A DNA stretch of 64,000 nucleotides from Peptococcaceae bacterium BICA1-7 (GTDB taxonomy: Bacteria; Bacillota; Desulfotomaculia; Desulfotomaculales; Desulfocucumaceae). The position numbers were made by a program, and so were the translations under genes. Location of the stretch: NCBI GenBank assembly GCA_000802095.1, contig JUEB01000033.1, forward strand, positions 1 through 64,000, in the 5' to 3' direction. Positions 1 through 9,539 of this stretch are shown here, piece after piece. The notes beneath the pieces are model-generated. The model searched no databases, had not been told where the DNA came from, and saw nothing but the letters and a program-made list of their open reading frames with translations. The stretch's first letter is position 1. Every line of letters starts with the position of its first letter.

Positions 1-409
<409 letters not shown>

Positions 410-414
410 ATTCT

Positions 415-435
415 CGAGGTTCGAGGTTCGAGATT
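415..435. repeat. Heptanucleotide tandem repeat in 23S-5S spacer
   Basis: Three successive 7-bp units (CGAGGTT, CGAGGTT, CGAGATT) lie just after the 23S gene. They share their 7-bp period with the tracts at 563, 15884, 16017, 43074 and 56034, although the unit sequence differs. Confidence 0.75.
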
Positions 436-562
436 AGATTAAGAAGGAATTTGCTCTGCAGATTCCGGAAGAATTAAATCTTGGGCAGGACTTCAAGTTC
501 GAAAAACCTAACGCTTTTGTTCTCTTGATGAACTGTGAAGTTTTGAAGGTGCGAATTCGGTC

Positions 563-590
563 GTCAGACTTAAGACGTCGGACGTAAGAA
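563..590. repeat. Degenerate heptanucleotide repeat in 23S-5S spacer
   Basis: Four 7-bp units can be read in succession: GTCAGAC, TTAAGAC, GTCGGAC, GTAAGAA. The unit is related in composition to the GAGACAG/GTAGACA units elsewhere in the window. The rest of the spacer (436-604) holds no tRNA and no convincing gene. Confidence 0.5.
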
Positions 591-604
591 AACAGCATAA
601 GTTT

Positions 605-718
605 TCCGGTGACCATAGCAAAGGGGATATACCCGTTCCCATCCCGAACACGGAAGTGAAGTCCTTTAGCGCCGATGGTACTTGAGTTTACCTCTGGGAG
701 AGTAGGCCGTTGCCGGAA
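605..718 (+). rRNA. 5S ribosomal RNA
   Basis: About 114 nt with paired ends TTCCGGTG and TGCCGGAA. The conserved internal stretch CCCGTTCCCATCCCGAACACGG lies around 632-653, followed by GAAGT and CTCTGGGAGAGTAGG typical of 5S loop E and helix IV. It follows the 23S gene and is followed by a terminator hairpin, the standard end of an rrn operon. Confidence 0.95.
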
Positions 719-729
719 TTATTTTTAAG

Positions 730-757
730 GCTCTGCGTAATATACGCGGGGTCTTTT
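730..757 (+). terminator. Terminator of the rRNA operon
   Basis: An 8-bp stem with G-U pairs (CTCTGCGT / ACGCGGGG) and a 5-nt AATAT loop is followed by TCTTTT, about 12 nt after the 5S gene. Confidence 0.7.
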
Positions 758-881
758 CATATTCATTAAGGCAGCTTACCAAAGACCTAATTTACTAAAA
801 GATGACACAGAGGCAATACTTGTGCTGACAGGGATTTTGTAATATGCAGGAGCAGACTTTTACAATGTAAATAATTACCTC

Positions 882-910
882 TTGTCAATATGTCGCCATA
901 CTGGTAATAT
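882..910 (+). promoter_or_regulatory. Candidate sigma-A promoter of the thi operon
   Basis: TTGTCA at 882-887 and TAATAT at 905-910 are separated by 17 nt, roughly 50 nt before the first conserved base of the TPP aptamer. It is a motif match only. A second weaker candidate (TTGAGG) lies just downstream. Confidence 0.45.
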
Positions 911-960
911 CTACATTGAGGATTGTATTTTTCCTCTGGTAAGAAAAAAAAGAATATTTC

Positions 961-1048
961 TTGGGGAGCTCATGTGATGGGCTGAGAAAGGACTGTTAGT
1001 TCCTGACCCTTATAACCTGATCGGGATAATGCCCGCGTAGGGAGAGGT
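961..1048 (+). promoter_or_regulatory. TPP (thi-box) riboswitch
   Basis: The core thi-box elements are present in order: GGGGAGC at 963-969, GGGCTGAGA at 979-987, GACCCTTATAACCTGATC around 1004-1021, and CGGGATAATGCCCGCGTAGGGA around 1021-1042. This is the thiamin pyrophosphate aptamer. A terminator hairpin follows directly, so the expected action is transcriptional shut-off of the downstream thi operon when TPP is high. The order riboswitch-terminator-thiS is direct support. Confidence 0.95.
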
Positions 1049-1056
1049 AGATAAAT

Positions 1057-1093
1057 GCGCACCTGGCCTATGAGGGTGCGCTTTTTATTTTTT
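1057..1093 (+). terminator. Riboswitch expression-platform terminator
   Basis: A GCGCACC/GGGTGCGC hairpin is followed by CTTTTTATTTTTT, immediately downstream of the TPP aptamer and 35 nt before thiS. It is the likely regulated terminator of the thi-box. Confidence 0.85.
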
Positions 1094-1127
1094 AAAGGGT
1101 TAGGTGTAAAAAAAGTGAGGTGAATAT

Positions 1128-1328
1128 GTGATTATCCATGTGAACGGCAAGGGCATTGATGTACCTGGTGAAATTACAATGGAGGAGCTGGTCAGGCAAA
1201 AGGGTCTTAATCCCAATACCGTTGTCATTGAACATAACCTTAACCTGATTAAAAGGGAAGACTGGGGCAGTGTGATTATAAAGGAAAGCGACAGTATTGA
1301 AATTCTAAGATTTGTAGGGGGTGGCTAG
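1128..1328 (+). CDS. thiS: Sulfur carrier protein ThiS
   Basis: A 66-residue ubiquitin-fold sulfur carrier that delivers sulfur as a C-terminal thiocarboxylate for thiazole formation. The size, the N-terminal beta-hairpin ([12 protein letters not shown]) and the C-terminal di-glycine (RFVGGG), which is adenylylated by ThiF, fit the family. The GTG start follows a GTGAGGTG ribosome-binding site; the ATG two bases upstream runs into a stop. It is the first gene after the TPP riboswitch and overlaps the start region of thiG, so the two are probably translationally coupled. Confidence 0.95.
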   Translation: MIIHVNGKGIDVPGEITMEELVRQKGLNPNTVVIEHNLNLIKREDWGSVIIKESDSIEILRFVGGG

Positions 1329-1332
1329 GCCA

Positions 1333-2103
1333 GTGAGAGATGTCCTTAAAATTGGCGGGCAGGAAGTAAACAGCCGGCTGTTACTTGGCACCGGAAAATT
1401 TTCTTCAAATAAATTAATCCCCGAGGTTGTAAAGTCCTCGGGTGCCCGGGTGGTGACCGTGGCTCTAAGGAGGGTGGACCTGGATTACGAAGAGGAGAAC
1501 ATAGCGGCGTATGTGCCGAAGGACTGTATACTGATGCCCAACACCTCAGGGGCCAGAAATGCCCAGGAGGCGGTGCGTATTGCCCGGCTGGCGAGGGCGG
1601 CGGGCTGCGGGAACTGGGTGAAAATTGAGGTAATCAATGACAACAGGTATCTGCTGCCTGACAACAATGAGACTATAAAGGCCACAGAAATACTGGCCGC
1701 AGAGGGCTTCGTGGTGCTTCCCTATATGAGTCCCGACCTTATGTCGGCTAAGAGGCTGGCTGAGGCGGGGGCGGCAGCAGTGATGCCTCTGGGGGCTCCC
1801 ATAGGAAGCAACCGGGGACTGAAGACAAAAGAAATGGTGAGGATACTTATTGAGGAAGTGCCGCTGCCAATCATAGTTGACGCCGGTATAGGCAGGCCTT
1901 CGGAGGCGGCTGAGGCCATGGAAATGGGTGCGGCTGCAGTGCTGGTTAATACAGCCATAGCCACGGCGGGTGACCCGGTGGCCATGGGCAGGGCCTTTGG
2001 GCTGGCAGTTGAGGCAGGGAGGGCGGCCTATCTGGCCGGGCCGGGAGAAACAGTGGATTATGCCAGGGCTTCCTCGCCACTTACAGGTTTCTTAAGGGAT
2101 TAG
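1333..2103 (+). CDS. thiG: Thiazole synthase ThiG
   Basis: ThiG condenses 1-deoxy-D-xylulose 5-phosphate, dehydroglycine and ThiS-thiocarboxylate into the thiazole phosphate of thiamine. The TIM-barrel motifs are visible: [10 protein letters not shown] near the N-terminus, VALRR, the [19 protein letters not shown] region, [14 protein letters not shown] and the phosphate-binding end [17 protein letters not shown] prefer GTG 1333 because AGGGGGTGG (1316-1324) lies 8 nt ahead of it. GTG 1321 would add four residues but has no clear ribosome-binding site. It lies 16 nt before thiH in the operon. ThiG with ThiH is the anaerobic (tyrosine-dependent) thiazole route. Confidence 0.95.
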   Translation: MRDVLKIGGQEVNSRLLLGTGKFSSNKLIPEVVKSSGARVVTVALRRVDLDYEEENIAAYVPKDCILMPNTSGARNAQEAVRIARLARAAGCGNWVKIEVINDNRYLLPDNNETIKATEILAAEGFVVLPYMSPDLMSAKRLAEAGAAAVMPLGAPIGSNRGLKTKEMVRILIEEVPLPIIVDAGIGRPSEAAEAMEMGAAAVLVNTAIATAGDPVAMGRAFGLAVEAGRAAYLAGPGETVDYARASSPLTGFLRD

Positions 2104-2119
2104 TAAAAGGGATGATTAT

Positions 2120-3220
2120 ATGAGCTATTATGATTTGATTGAAAAGTACAGCAGCTTTGACTTTGATGGTTTCTTTGACCGGTTAACCGACCAGGATATA
2201 AAAAGGATAATATCTAAAAACAGGCTTGGGGAACTGGATTATCTCGCCCTAATTTCGCCCCGGGCCGAGGGGCACCTGGAAGAAATGGCCGGCAAGGCAA
2301 ACCGGCTGACCATGCAGTACTATGGCAGAGTAATTTTACTATTTACCCCACTGTACCTGGCCAATTACTGTGTGAATCACTGCCTCTACTGCGGCTTTCA
2401 GGTTCATAACAGCCTGGAGAGGAAAAAGCTTACCCTGAGTGAGGTGGAGAGGGAGGCTGAGATAATAGCCTCCACCGGCCTGAAGCATATACTCATACTG
2501 ACCGGGGAATCCAGGCGGGAGTCGCCGGTTTCCTATATAAGTGACTGTGTCGGGGTGTTGAAAAGATACTTTACTTCGATAAGCATAGAAGTATATCCCC
2601 TGGAAGAGGATGAGTACCGGGAACTAAACTCCTCCGGTGTGGACGGCTTAACCATGTACCAGGAGGTATATGACCGGGATTCTTATGCCTTTCACCACCC
2701 GGCCGGGCCCAAAAGCAATTACAGGTACAGGCTGGAGGCTCCGGAGAGGGGCTGCCGGGCCGGTATGAGGACGGTTACGGTGGGAGCGCTGCTGGGCCTG
2801 CATAACTGGCGGACTGAGGCATTTTTCAGCGGTTTGCATGCCGGATTCCTGCAGGATTCCTTTCCGGATGTGGAGGTGGGCATGTCACCACCACGGATGC
2901 GCCCTCACCTTGGCGGGTTTGAGCCCAGGGTCAGGGTGAGCGACAGGAATCTGGTGCAATACATGCTGGCCTTCAGGCTTTTTATGCCCAGGGGCGGGAT
3001 TACAGTCTCCACCAGGGAGAGAAGTGATCTCAGGGATAATCTGATCAGGCTGGGGGCCACTAAAATGTCAGCCGGTGTTTGTACCGCCGTTGGCCGTACT
3101 GCCGGGGATTCCACCGCACAATTTGAAATTTCAGACAGGCGCAGTGTGGCCGAAATGTCCGGTGCTATATATTCTCTGGGGTATCAGCCTGTATACAAGG
3201 ACTGGCAGATGATTATATGA
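2120..3220 (+). CDS. thiH: 2-iminoacetate synthase ThiH (radical SAM tyrosine lyase)
   Basis: A 366-residue radical SAM enzyme that cleaves tyrosine to dehydroglycine and p-cresol, supplying the C2-N7 unit of the thiazole. The cluster motif [10 protein letters not shown] (CxxxCxxC, near residues 85-94) is present, as are ThiH signatures such as [15 protein letters not shown] and the C-terminal SAG-type loop around SAGVCTAVG. Its length matches the family. The ATG start is preceded by AAAAGGGATGATT. The gene overlaps thiF by 4 nt. Use of ThiH rather than glycine oxidase ThiO fits an anaerobe. Confidence 0.95.
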   Translation: MSYYDLIEKYSSFDFDGFFDRLTDQDIKRIISKNRLGELDYLALISPRAEGHLEEMAGKANRLTMQYYGRVILLFTPLYLANYCVNHCLYCGFQVHNSLERKKLTLSEVEREAEIIASTGLKHILILTGESRRESPVSYISDCVGVLKRYFTSISIEVYPLEEDEYRELNSSGVDGLTMYQEVYDRDSYAFHHPAGPKSNYRYRLEAPERGCRAGMRTVTVGALLGLHNWRTEAFFSGLHAGFLQDSFPDVEVGMSPPRMRPHLGGFEPRVRVSDRNLVQYMLAFRLFMPRGGITVSTRERSDLRDNLIRLGATKMSAGVCTAVGRTAGDSTAQFEISDRRSVAEMSGAIYSLGYQPVYKDWQMII

Positions 3221-3861
3221 AAGAGCAAAAGGATGCTTATATGGAAGCCCTGGCCCAAACACTGGGCCGGGATAATATGAAAAAAATACAAAGCATCAGG
3301 GTAGGGCTGGCAGGAGCCGGGGGGTTAGGCTCAAACTGCGCTCAGCTTTTGGTACGGAGCGGTTTTGTCAAATTTCGCATAGTGGACTTTGACGTTGTGG
3401 AATGGAGTAATTTAAACCGCCAGTTTTATTTCGCCCGGCAGGTAGGGTTGAAAAAAGTTGATGCTTTAAAAGAGAACCTCCTTTCCATCAATCCAGGGCT
3501 GGATATTGAGACGGTGAGGGTGAAGATAGACAGCCGGAATGTAATAAAGCTCTTTGAGGGCTGCCATGTGGTTGTGGAGGCGCTGGACGGCGCCAGTGAC
3601 AAAAGGATGGTGGCTGAGACCTTCATAAATTCCGGAAAGCTGCTGGTGGCAGCCTCCGGGCTGGCCGGTTGGGGCAGCACCGACGATATAAGGATTCACA
3701 GGATAAGAAAAGATTTTTTCCTGGTGGGGGATTTGAAGTCTGAGGTTGGCCCGGGCCTGCCGCCGATGGGGCCGGGGGTCAATATCGCAGCCGCCAAGCA
3801 GGCTGATGTGGTTTTAAGCTATTTTCTGGAAAAAAATATCGGAGGCGAGGATGATGGGTAG
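3217..3861 (+). CDS. thiF: ThiS adenylyltransferase ThiF (short, family 2)
   Basis: A 214-residue E1-like adenylyltransferase that activates the ThiS C-terminus with ATP. The glycine-rich nucleotide loop [14 protein letters not shown] (near residue 30) and the E1 signature [13 protein letters not shown] (about 52-64) are clear. It lacks the C-terminal extension and the zinc-binding CxxC pairs of E. coli ThiF/MoeB, as in the short clostridial ThiF family. Start and stop overlap the neighbours (4 nt with thiH, 11 nt with thiE), showing tight operon packing. Confidence 0.9.
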   Translation: MKEQKDAYMEALAQTLGRDNMKKIQSIRVGLAGAGGLGSNCAQLLVRSGFVKFRIVDFDVVEWSNLNRQFYFARQVGLKKVDALKENLLSINPGLDIETVRVKIDSRNVIKLFEGCHVVVEALDGASDKRMVAETFINSGKLLVAASGLAGWGSTDDIRIHRIRKDFFLVGDLKSEVGPGLPPMGPGVNIAAAKQADVVLSYFLEKNIGGEDDG

Positions 3862-4513
3862 AAGGAGGAGTGGGAACTGCCTGGCGGGGGTTGATATATA
3901 TGGTATTACAGCTGAAGAGTACTCGCTGGGCCGGAGCAGCATTGAGGTGGTGGCCCTTATGATCGCTTCAGGCATAAAGGTTATTCAATACCGGGAAAAG
4001 GACAAGAGCCTCCGGGAGAAGTACCTTGATTGCATTAAAATAAGGGAAATGACAGCTCAGGCCGGGGTGGCCTTTATTGTTAACGACCATGTTGACCTGG
4101 CCTTGCTGGTGGAAGCAGACGGCGTACATATAGGCCAGGACGACCTGCCTCCTGAAAGGGTCAGGGAACTGGTAGGCGGGAGGATGGCTATAGGGCTTTC
4201 CACCCACTCCCCGGTTCAGGCCGAAGAGGCCGTAAGGTCCGGGGCAGTGGACTACATAGGTGTGGGCCCCATATTCGCCACCAGCACCAAAAAAGATGTT
4301 TGCAGGCCAGTGGGCCTGGAGTACCTTGATTACGTGATCAAAAACATTAATCTGCCTTTTGTGGCCATAGGTGGGATAAAGGAAAATAATATAGGCGAAG
4401 TAAGCTGCCGGGGAGCAAATTGTATAGCACTGGTCACAGAAATAGTGGGAGCTGAGGATATACCCGGCAGGGTGAAGGACCTGAGGTCCGCCCTTGGCAA
4501 AAAGGAGGGTTAA
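3851..4513 (+). CDS. thiE: Thiamine-phosphate synthase ThiE
   Basis: A 220-residue TIM-barrel enzyme that joins HMP-pyrophosphate and thiazole phosphate into thiamine phosphate. Diagnostic motifs are IQYREKDKS, FIVNDHVDLAL, GVHIGQDDLP, IGLSTHSPVQA, YIGVGPIFATSTK and VAIGGIKENN. The start overlaps the end of thiF. It lies 6 nt before thiC. No HMP kinase (ThiD) or hydroxyethylthiazole kinase (ThiM) is seen in the window. Confidence 0.95.
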   Translation: MMGRRRSGNCLAGVDIYGITAEEYSLGRSSIEVVALMIASGIKVIQYREKDKSLREKYLDCIKIREMTAQAGVAFIVNDHVDLALLVEADGVHIGQDDLPPERVRELVGGRMAIGLSTHSPVQAEEAVRSGAVDYIGVGPIFATSTKKDVCRPVGLEYLDYVIKNINLPFVAIGGIKENNIGEVSCRGANCIALVTEIVGAEDIPGRVKDLRSALGKKEG

Positions 4514-4519
4514 CCTATT

Positions 4520-5815
4520 TTGAATTACAGCACACAGATGGAAGCCGCCCGCAAGGGCATGATCACAGCTCAAATGGAGGCTGTGGCCGGGAAGGAGGGA
4601 ATGGAGCCTGAAAAGCTGCGGGAACTGGTGGCAGCGGGAAAGGTGGCCATTCCGGCCAACAAGAATCATAAAGCCCTTGATCCCTGCGGTATAGGCCAGG
4701 GGATGAGGACCAAGATAAATGTTAATCTGGGTGTTTCCAAGGATTGCTGCAGCATTGAGACAGAGCTGGAGAAGGCTGGGATAGCTATAAAAATGCAGGC
4801 CGACGCAATAATGGACCTGAGCTGCTATGGAAAGACCGAGGAGTTCAGGCGCAGGCTGGTGGGTATGTCACCGGCCGCCATTGGCACTGTCCCTGTTTAT
4901 GACGCGGTGGGCTTCTATGATAAGGAGCTGAAGGATATTTCCTCTCAGGAATTTTTTGATGTGGTAGAAAAGCACGCTCTTGACGGGGTGGACTTTATGA
5001 CGGTTCATGCCGGCATAAACCGTGAAACGGCGGCCAGGTTCAGGAAAAACCCACGGCTGACCAATATTGTTTCCCGGGGAGGGTCACTTCTATTTGCCTG
5101 GATGGAGCTGAACGGCAGGGAGAACCCTTTTTATGAACACTATGACCGCCTGCTGGAAGTATGCAGGAAGTATGACGTAACCCTAAGCCTTGGGGACGCC
5201 TGCCGCCCCGGCAGCATAAAGGACGCCACAGACGCCTCCCAGGTGCAGGAGTTGATAGTGCTTGGGGAGCTGACCAGGAGGGCCTGGGAGATGGATGTTC
5301 AGGTGATTATCGAGGGGCCGGGCCACATGGCGCTTAATGAAATAGCCCCTAACATGCTGCTGGAGAAAAAATTGTGCCACGGAGCTCCCTTCTATGTTCT
5401 GGGGCCCCTGGTGACAGACATCGCTCCTGGCTATGACCACATTACCAGTGCCATCGGTGGGGCCATCGCCGCCGCCAGCGGCGCTGACTTCCTGTGCTAT
5501 GTCACCCCGGCGGAGCATCTGCGGCTGCCCACCCTGGAGGATATGAAAGAAGGTATTATAGCCTCACGTATCGCGGCTCATGCGGCGGACATCGCCAAGG
5601 GAATTCCCGGGGCTGTCCTCTGGGATGAACAGATGAGCGAGGCCAGGCGCAACCTGGACTGGCCCAGAATGTTCGATCTGGCCCTGGACCCTGAAAAGGC
5701 CAGGCGCTACCGGGCTGAGTCCAGTCCTGAGAATGAGGACTCCTGCACCATGTGCGGCAAGATGTGCGCCGTCAGAAACATGAACAGGGTGCTGGCCGGG
5801 GAAGACCCCATGTAG
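4520..5815 (+). CDS. thiC: Phosphomethylpyrimidine synthase ThiC
   Basis: A 431-residue radical SAM enzyme that converts aminoimidazole ribotide to HMP-phosphate. The body is typical: the SRGGS loop, [21 protein letters not shown]-type region, [23 protein letters not shown] and [14 protein letters not shown]. The Fe-S motif sits at the C-terminus ([12 protein letters not shown]). Its spacing is C-x2-C-x3-C, against C-x2-C-x4-C in the E. coli enzyme. The TTG start follows AAAAAGGAGGGTTAACC. It is the last gene of the operon and is followed by a strong terminator, so HMP and thiazole branches are both under one TPP riboswitch. Confidence 0.95.
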   Translation: MNYSTQMEAARKGMITAQMEAVAGKEGMEPEKLRELVAAGKVAIPANKNHKALDPCGIGQGMRTKINVNLGVSKDCCSIETELEKAGIAIKMQADAIMDLSCYGKTEEFRRRLVGMSPAAIGTVPVYDAVGFYDKELKDISSQEFFDVVEKHALDGVDFMTVHAGINRETAARFRKNPRLTNIVSRGGSLLFAWMELNGRENPFYEHYDRLLEVCRKYDVTLSLGDACRPGSIKDATDASQVQELIVLGELTRRAWEMDVQVIIEGPGHMALNEIAPNMLLEKKLCHGAPFYVLGPLVTDIAPGYDHITSAIGGAIAAASGADFLCYVTPAEHLRLPTLEDMKEGIIASRIAAHAADIAKGIPGAVLWDEQMSEARRNLDWPRMFDLALDPEKARRYRAESSPENEDSCTMCGKMCAVRNMNRVLAGEDPM

Positions 5816-5915
5816 TCCAACTCTATGCAGTGGGGCCAGGACATTCTAGCTAGCCTTCTTAGTTTTTTCTTCGGGGTTTCCCTGAACTGCGATAGTCGCC
5901 GGAATTAGTTTTATA

Positions 5916-5948
5916 GGCACTGCAGGAAAACTGCAGTGCCCTTATTTA
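5916..5948 (+). terminator. Terminator of the thi operon
   Basis: A perfect 10-bp stem (GGCACTGCAG / CTGCAGTGCC) with loop GAAAA is followed by CTTATTTATT, 100 nt after thiC. Confidence 0.85.
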
Positions 5949-6041
5949 TTACAGCACCTTCTCAATTGATTATGGGCTATAATTGATCTGCACAGGATTA
6001 GTATGCTGTTTTTGGGGGATGGTATGAAGGGGTGATTTATT

Positions 6042-6257
6042 GTGAAAATTGAGAAAGTAAAAAAGAACCGGGAGGGCGACATCACTGACGTGATGATCAA
6101 TGGAAATGTGTACAGCATTAATGAGGCCATAGCCATGGCCAGTGATGGAAAAATAGAAGGTGTGACAGTGGCCAGGGCTAAAAGCGGAAGGGATTATCTG
6201 AGAGGACTGCCGGACGGAAGCGCCGAGAACAACCTGGACAATATGCCTTCATTTTAA
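6042..6257 (+). CDS. DUF3892-like small protein
   Basis: A 71-residue soluble protein of unknown function. Its layout, with ITDVMINGNVYSINEAIAMASDGKIEG in two halves and a tail SGRDYLRGLPDG...NNLDNMPSF, matches my recollection of the DUF3892 family of Firmicutes, a small all-beta/alpha domain. It has a GTG start with GAAGGGGTG ahead of it, its own terminator, and no co-directional partner. The family name is by motif resemblance only. Confidence 0.75.
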   Translation: MKIEKVKKNREGDITDVMINGNVYSINEAIAMASDGKIEGVTVARAKSGRDYLRGLPDGSAENNLDNMPSF

Positions 6258-6264
6258 TTGGAAG

Positions 6265-6297
6265 AAGGGGTCCCTGCCTTAAGGCGGGGGGCCCCTT
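6265..6297. terminator. Bidirectional terminator
   Basis: A long GC-rich hairpin (AAGGGGTCCCTGCC / GGCGGGGGGCCCCTT) lies between the convergent DUF3892 gene and the aminotransferase, with A/T runs on the flanks. Confidence 0.7.
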
Positions 6298-6308
6298 AAA
6301 TAATTGTT

Positions 6309-7499
6309 TTAGGATTTCAGGCCAAGCTCCTGCGCCAGGGCAGTGAAGGCCGGAAGAGAATTCAGTATAGTCTGTTTGTCTATACAGTAAGCCATTCTGA
6401 AATAGCCGGGCAGCCCGAATCCCGATCCGGGAACCAGGAGAAGGTTGTACTTCTGGGCCATTCCTATAAATTCAACATCATTGGGAACAGGGGATTTGGG
6501 AAAAAGGTAAAAGGCGCCCTGGGGCTTTATCATTTCAAAGCCAAGAGAAGTAAGGTAATTATAGAGTATATCCCTTTTTTCTTGATATTGGTCTATATCT
6601 ACCGACTCTTTCTGCAGGGATGCCACAATGCGCTGCATAAGCGCAGGGGCATTTACAAAGCCCAGAACCCTGTTTGAGAAAATAAGCCCGTCCATTAAAA
6701 GCCCGGGGGACTCAATCTCCGGGTGAATGGCTATGTAGCCTATTCTTTCTCCGGGAAGGGCCAGATCCTTGCTGTGGGAGGTAACCATTATGCTGTTCCG
6801 GTAAGAATTAAACACATCAGGCACAGTGATGCCGTCATACACAATTTTTGAATAGGGCTCATCTGAAACAAGGTATATAGTCCTGCCCAGCTCCCGTCCC
6901 TTCTCGGTAAGAAGCCGGCCAATGCTGTCCAGCACATCCCGGCTGTAAACCACACCGGTGGGATTGTTGGGGGAGTTGATCAATACCGCCTTGGTGAGGG
7001 GGCCTATGGCCTTTTCCAACGCCCCTAAATCCGGCTGAAAGTCCGGGCCGGTTGGGACCTCAACTGTTTTGCCTGAATAATTGCCTACATAGAAACGGTA
7101 CTCTACAAAATAAGGCTTTAATACAATTACTTCCTCCCCTTCATCAAGAAGGGTTTTGAAGATTACATTAAGTGCTCCTCCAGCACCGGTGGTCATTATT
7201 ATGTGATCTGAGTTAAAGGCAATTCCGGTCTGGCTGCTTAGGGCTCCTGCCACTGCAGACCTGGTTTCCTCGTAACCGGCATTGCTCATGTACCTGTGCA
7301 TCCCGGGAACAGGATTTAGGGCAAGCCTTTTTAGCTCCTCCCTGAATCTCTCCGGTGGCTCCACATTCGGGTTGCCAATGGTAAAATCGTATACCTTGTC
7401 GTGGCCGTGAATCTTCCTAAGCCTCTCACCCTCCTCAAACATTTTTCTTATAAAGGACGAGCCGCTTAATGATTGCTCAATTTTCCTGCTTATGCCCAT
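6309..7499 (-). CDS. Pyridoxal-phosphate aminotransferase, class I/II
   Basis: A 396-residue fold-type I aminotransferase. Visible family elements are DFTIGNPNVEPP near the N-terminus, GAGGALNVI (cofactor phosphate loop), the NSPNNPTG motif (SPNNPTGVVY), SDEPYSKIVYDG, the Schiff-base lysine in TSHSKDLALPGERIGY, and the C-terminal FRMAYC. The substrate cannot be told from sequence; aspartate/alanine/aromatic-type enzymes are all possible. I place the start at ATG 7499 because AAAGGAG lies about 10 nt upstream. A GTG at 7511 would overlap that ribosome-binding site. The gene is monocistronic. Confidence 0.9.
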   Translation of the reverse strand: MGISRKIEQSLSGSSFIRKMFEEGERLRKIHGHDKVYDFTIGNPNVEPPERFREELKRLALNPVPGMHRYMSNAGYEETRSAVAGALSSQTGIAFNSDHIIMTTGAGGALNVIFKTLLDEGEEVIVLKPYFVEYRFYVGNYSGKTVEVPTGPDFQPDLGALEKAIGPLTKAVLINSPNNPTGVVYSRDVLDSIGRLLTEKGRELGRTIYLVSDEPYSKIVYDGITVPDVFNSYRNSIMVTSHSKDLALPGERIGYIAIHPEIESPGLLMDGLIFSNRVLGFVNAPALMQRIVASLQKESVDIDQYQEKRDILYNYLTSLGFEMIKPQGAFYLFPKSPVPNDVEFIGMAQKYNLLLVPGSGFGLPGYFRMAYCIDKQTILNSLPAFTALAQELGLKS

Positions 7500-7647
7500 A
7501 TGGTAAAACACTCCTTTTAAGCATCTTTTTTCGGATAATTGTCATTTCTATACATTGTACAAAAAAACCTCCACGATCTTTTCTTCAGGTATAAAAACAT
7601 TATGTGATAAAATTGCATTATTTAATAATGAAGAGACGGAGACGGAA

Positions 7648-8319
7648 ATGATTAATAAACACCCTGATATTGAAACTGTTCTTTTTGATCTGGACGGCAC
7701 CCTGGCGGACTCCCTGCCTCTGATCAGGCACTGTTACTTTACAGTTTTCAGTGAGATGGGCATACCCTGGGGCAATGGAGATGTGATGAGGTGGATAGGC
7801 AGGCCCTTAAAGGATATAGCAGTTCACTTTGCAGGAGAGGACCCGTCGGAATACTTTATCGAAAGGTACCAGTACCACTACCACCGGGACCATGACCAGT
7901 ATACCTCCATCTATCCCGGAACTCTGGAAATGCTGAGATCTCTTAAGGAAAGTATGATAAAAACAGGGGTGGTGACGTCTAAGGGACGCCCGGGAACCAT
8001 GAGAACAGTTGAATTTACCGGTATGGTGGAGTATCTTGATGTAATTATTACAGCCAATGATGTGGAAAGGCATAAGCCGCTGCCCGATCCGGTGTATAAG
8101 GCCATGGATCTTTTGGGATCTGTTCCGGAAAGTACAGTTTTTGTGGGGGACAGCCATTATGATTTGGAGGCCGGGAAGGCGGCAGGGATCAGGGTATTGG
8201 GTATTACCTGGGGCATTAGTTCCGCCGGTGAGCTGGCCAGGTATTGTCCGGAACGGATTCTGGGCGACTGGGAGGACCTGATCAGTTACATATATTCCAG
8301 AGGTATAGAAAAGATCTGA
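7648..8319 (+). CDS. HAD-superfamily phosphatase (phosphoglycolate/PPi phosphatase-like)
   Basis: About 223 residues with all four HAD motifs: I, VLFDLDGTLAD (nucleophile Asp near residue 12); II, GVVTSKG; III, HKPLPDPVY; IV, VFVGDSHYDLEAGKAAG. A helical cap with the WIGRPLKDI segment places it in the Gph/PpaX type (subfamily IA), whose members hydrolyse phosphoglycolate or pyrophosphate. The ATG at 7648 gives the normal family length. The frame stays open upstream to a TTG at 7555, but that would add a non-homologous tail with no ribosome-binding site. Confidence 0.88.
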   Translation: MINKHPDIETVLFDLDGTLADSLPLIRHCYFTVFSEMGIPWGNGDVMRWIGRPLKDIAVHFAGEDPSEYFIERYQYHYHRDHDQYTSIYPGTLEMLRSLKESMIKTGVVTSKGRPGTMRTVEFTGMVEYLDVIITANDVERHKPLPDPVYKAMDLLGSVPESTVFVGDSHYDLEAGKAAGIRVLGITWGISSAGELARYCPERILGDWEDLISYIYSRGIEKI

Positions 8320-8432
8320 ATTAGGTCGGTAGTTTTAAATTTATTATTATAAATATTTTAATATCTGAAGGATTATTTGAAAGAATATAGAAAATTTTTA
8401 TTTAATTTAATACTGATAAAGGAGGAATAGCG

Positions 8433-9200
8433 GTGGATATAAAAAACGCAACTGCAATAATTACCGGTGGCGCGTCGGGGTTGGGTGAAGCCACGGCCTT
8501 GAGGCTCTATGAGGCGGGAGCAAATATAGTGCTGGCGGATTTTAATGAGGATAAGGGTAAGGCCCTGGAGGGCAAATTGGGCAGCAGAGCAGCCTTCGCT
8601 CTCACCGATGTGACCAACTCGGCCCAGGTGCAGGCGGCGGTTGATCTGGCTATAAGCAAATTCGGTAGAATAGATATTGTGGTGAACTGCGCGGGAACTG
8701 GGATTGCCATGAGAACACTGTCCAAGTCCGGCCCCCATAACCTGGATTTTTTTAAAAAAGTGATAGACATAAACCTTATCGGCACCTTTGATATGATCAG
8801 GCTGGCTGCTGAAAAAATGGTAGCCAATGATCCCAACCAGTGGGGTGAAAGGGGAGTAATTATCAATACTGCCTCGGTGGCAGCCTACGACGGACAGATA
8901 GGACAGGCGGCATACTCGGCCTCCAAGGCGGGGGTGGTGGGTATGACCCTCACTATCGCCAGGGATCTTTCCAGCCTTGGCATAAGGGTTTGCACCATTG
9001 CGCCGGGTCTTTTTGACACTCCTCTGCTGGCCGCTCTTCCGGAAGAGGCCAAGGCCTCTTTAGGGAGGCAGGTTCCATTCCCGCCAAGGCTGGGAAGACC
9101 TGAAGAATATGCCCTGCTGGCCCAGCAAATTGTGGAAAACGTTATGCTGAACGGGGAAACAATAAGGCTTGACGGAGCCATCCGCATGGCCCCCAAATAA
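8433..9200 (+). CDS. Short-chain dehydrogenase, 3-hydroxyacyl-CoA dehydrogenase type II-like
   Basis: A 255-residue SDR oxidoreductase with the NAD-binding [10 protein letters not shown] (residues ~10-20), the NCAGTG motif (about 89) and the catalytic set Ser ([10 protein letters not shown]), Tyr and Lys (YSASKAG). The order and the long insert before NTASV (residues ~95-140, with [24 protein letters not shown]) resemble the mammalian type-II 3-hydroxyacyl-CoA dehydrogenase (HSD17B10) group more than FabG. An NAD-dependent beta-oxidation step is therefore plausible. AAGGAGGAATAGCG precedes the GTG start. It stands alone here, but acyl-CoA genes lie elsewhere in the window. Confidence 0.85.
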   Translation: MDIKNATAIITGGASGLGEATALRLYEAGANIVLADFNEDKGKALEGKLGSRAAFALTDVTNSAQVQAAVDLAISKFGRIDIVVNCAGTGIAMRTLSKSGPHNLDFFKKVIDINLIGTFDMIRLAAEKMVANDPNQWGERGVIINTASVAAYDGQIGQAAYSASKAGVVGMTLTIARDLSSLGIRVCTIAPGLFDTPLLAALPEEAKASLGRQVPFPPRLGRPEEYALLAQQIVENVMLNGETIRLDGAIRMAPK

Positions 9201-9287
9201 AAACGCTTATACTGTACTGTCGGAATCCAGAACTCAGACCCCCTGGTCCTAATATAGCCATCAAGGAAGATAAAAATGGGGTCCTTT

Positions 9288-9447
9288 CCACAGAGAACAC
9301 AGAGGTTTTTAAGCACTGCTTGAATGTTTTAAAATGTTTTTATTAAAATGGGTTGGGCAAAAAAAATTCTATTATTTACTACATAGTTTTCAGACCTGAG
9401 AGCAAGGCCTGAGAGCAAATTCTCTGTGATCTCTGTGTCCTCTGTGG
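9288..9447. repeat. ~160-bp dispersed element, copy A (17-bp inverted ends)
   Basis: It is bounded by CCACAGAGAACACAGAG (left) and CTCTGTGTCCTCTGTGG (right), which are inverted with 16/17 pairing. A second copy lies at 32512-32675. The copies share the inner blocks GCTTGAATG, GAGAG and AAATTCTCTGTGATCTCTGTG. There is no coding potential. It fills the 9201-9524 gap between the SDR gene and the small membrane protein gene. Confidence 0.8.
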
Positions 9448-9513
9448 TTCATAAAAAAGCAGTTATCGCTTTCAGGGTAGAATCCAGAATAAGTGAGCAT
9501 TCCTCATTAGCCG

Positions 9514-9539
9514 GAAAGCCAGCCTCAGGGCTGGCTTTC
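9514..9539. terminator. Hairpin at end of the small membrane-protein gene
   Basis: The stem GAAAGCCAG / CTGGCTTTC has an 8-nt loop that contains the stop codon of the minus-strand gene ending at 9525. The T-rich flank is better on the plus strand (TTCTTCAT). Confidence 0.5.

Noticed and set aside
719-960. tRNA genes after the 5S rRNA
   Set aside because: No cloverleaf or TTCRANY T-loop pattern was found between the 5S terminator and the TPP riboswitch.
3968-4669. 233-codon minus-strand frame across thiE/thiC
   Set aside because: It is antisense to two clear thiamine genes and rich in His, Pro and Cys as expected for a shadow frame.
9288-9447. Insertion sequence
   Set aside because: The element has inverted ends but no transposase frame and no obvious target duplication. 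It is kept as a repeat only.
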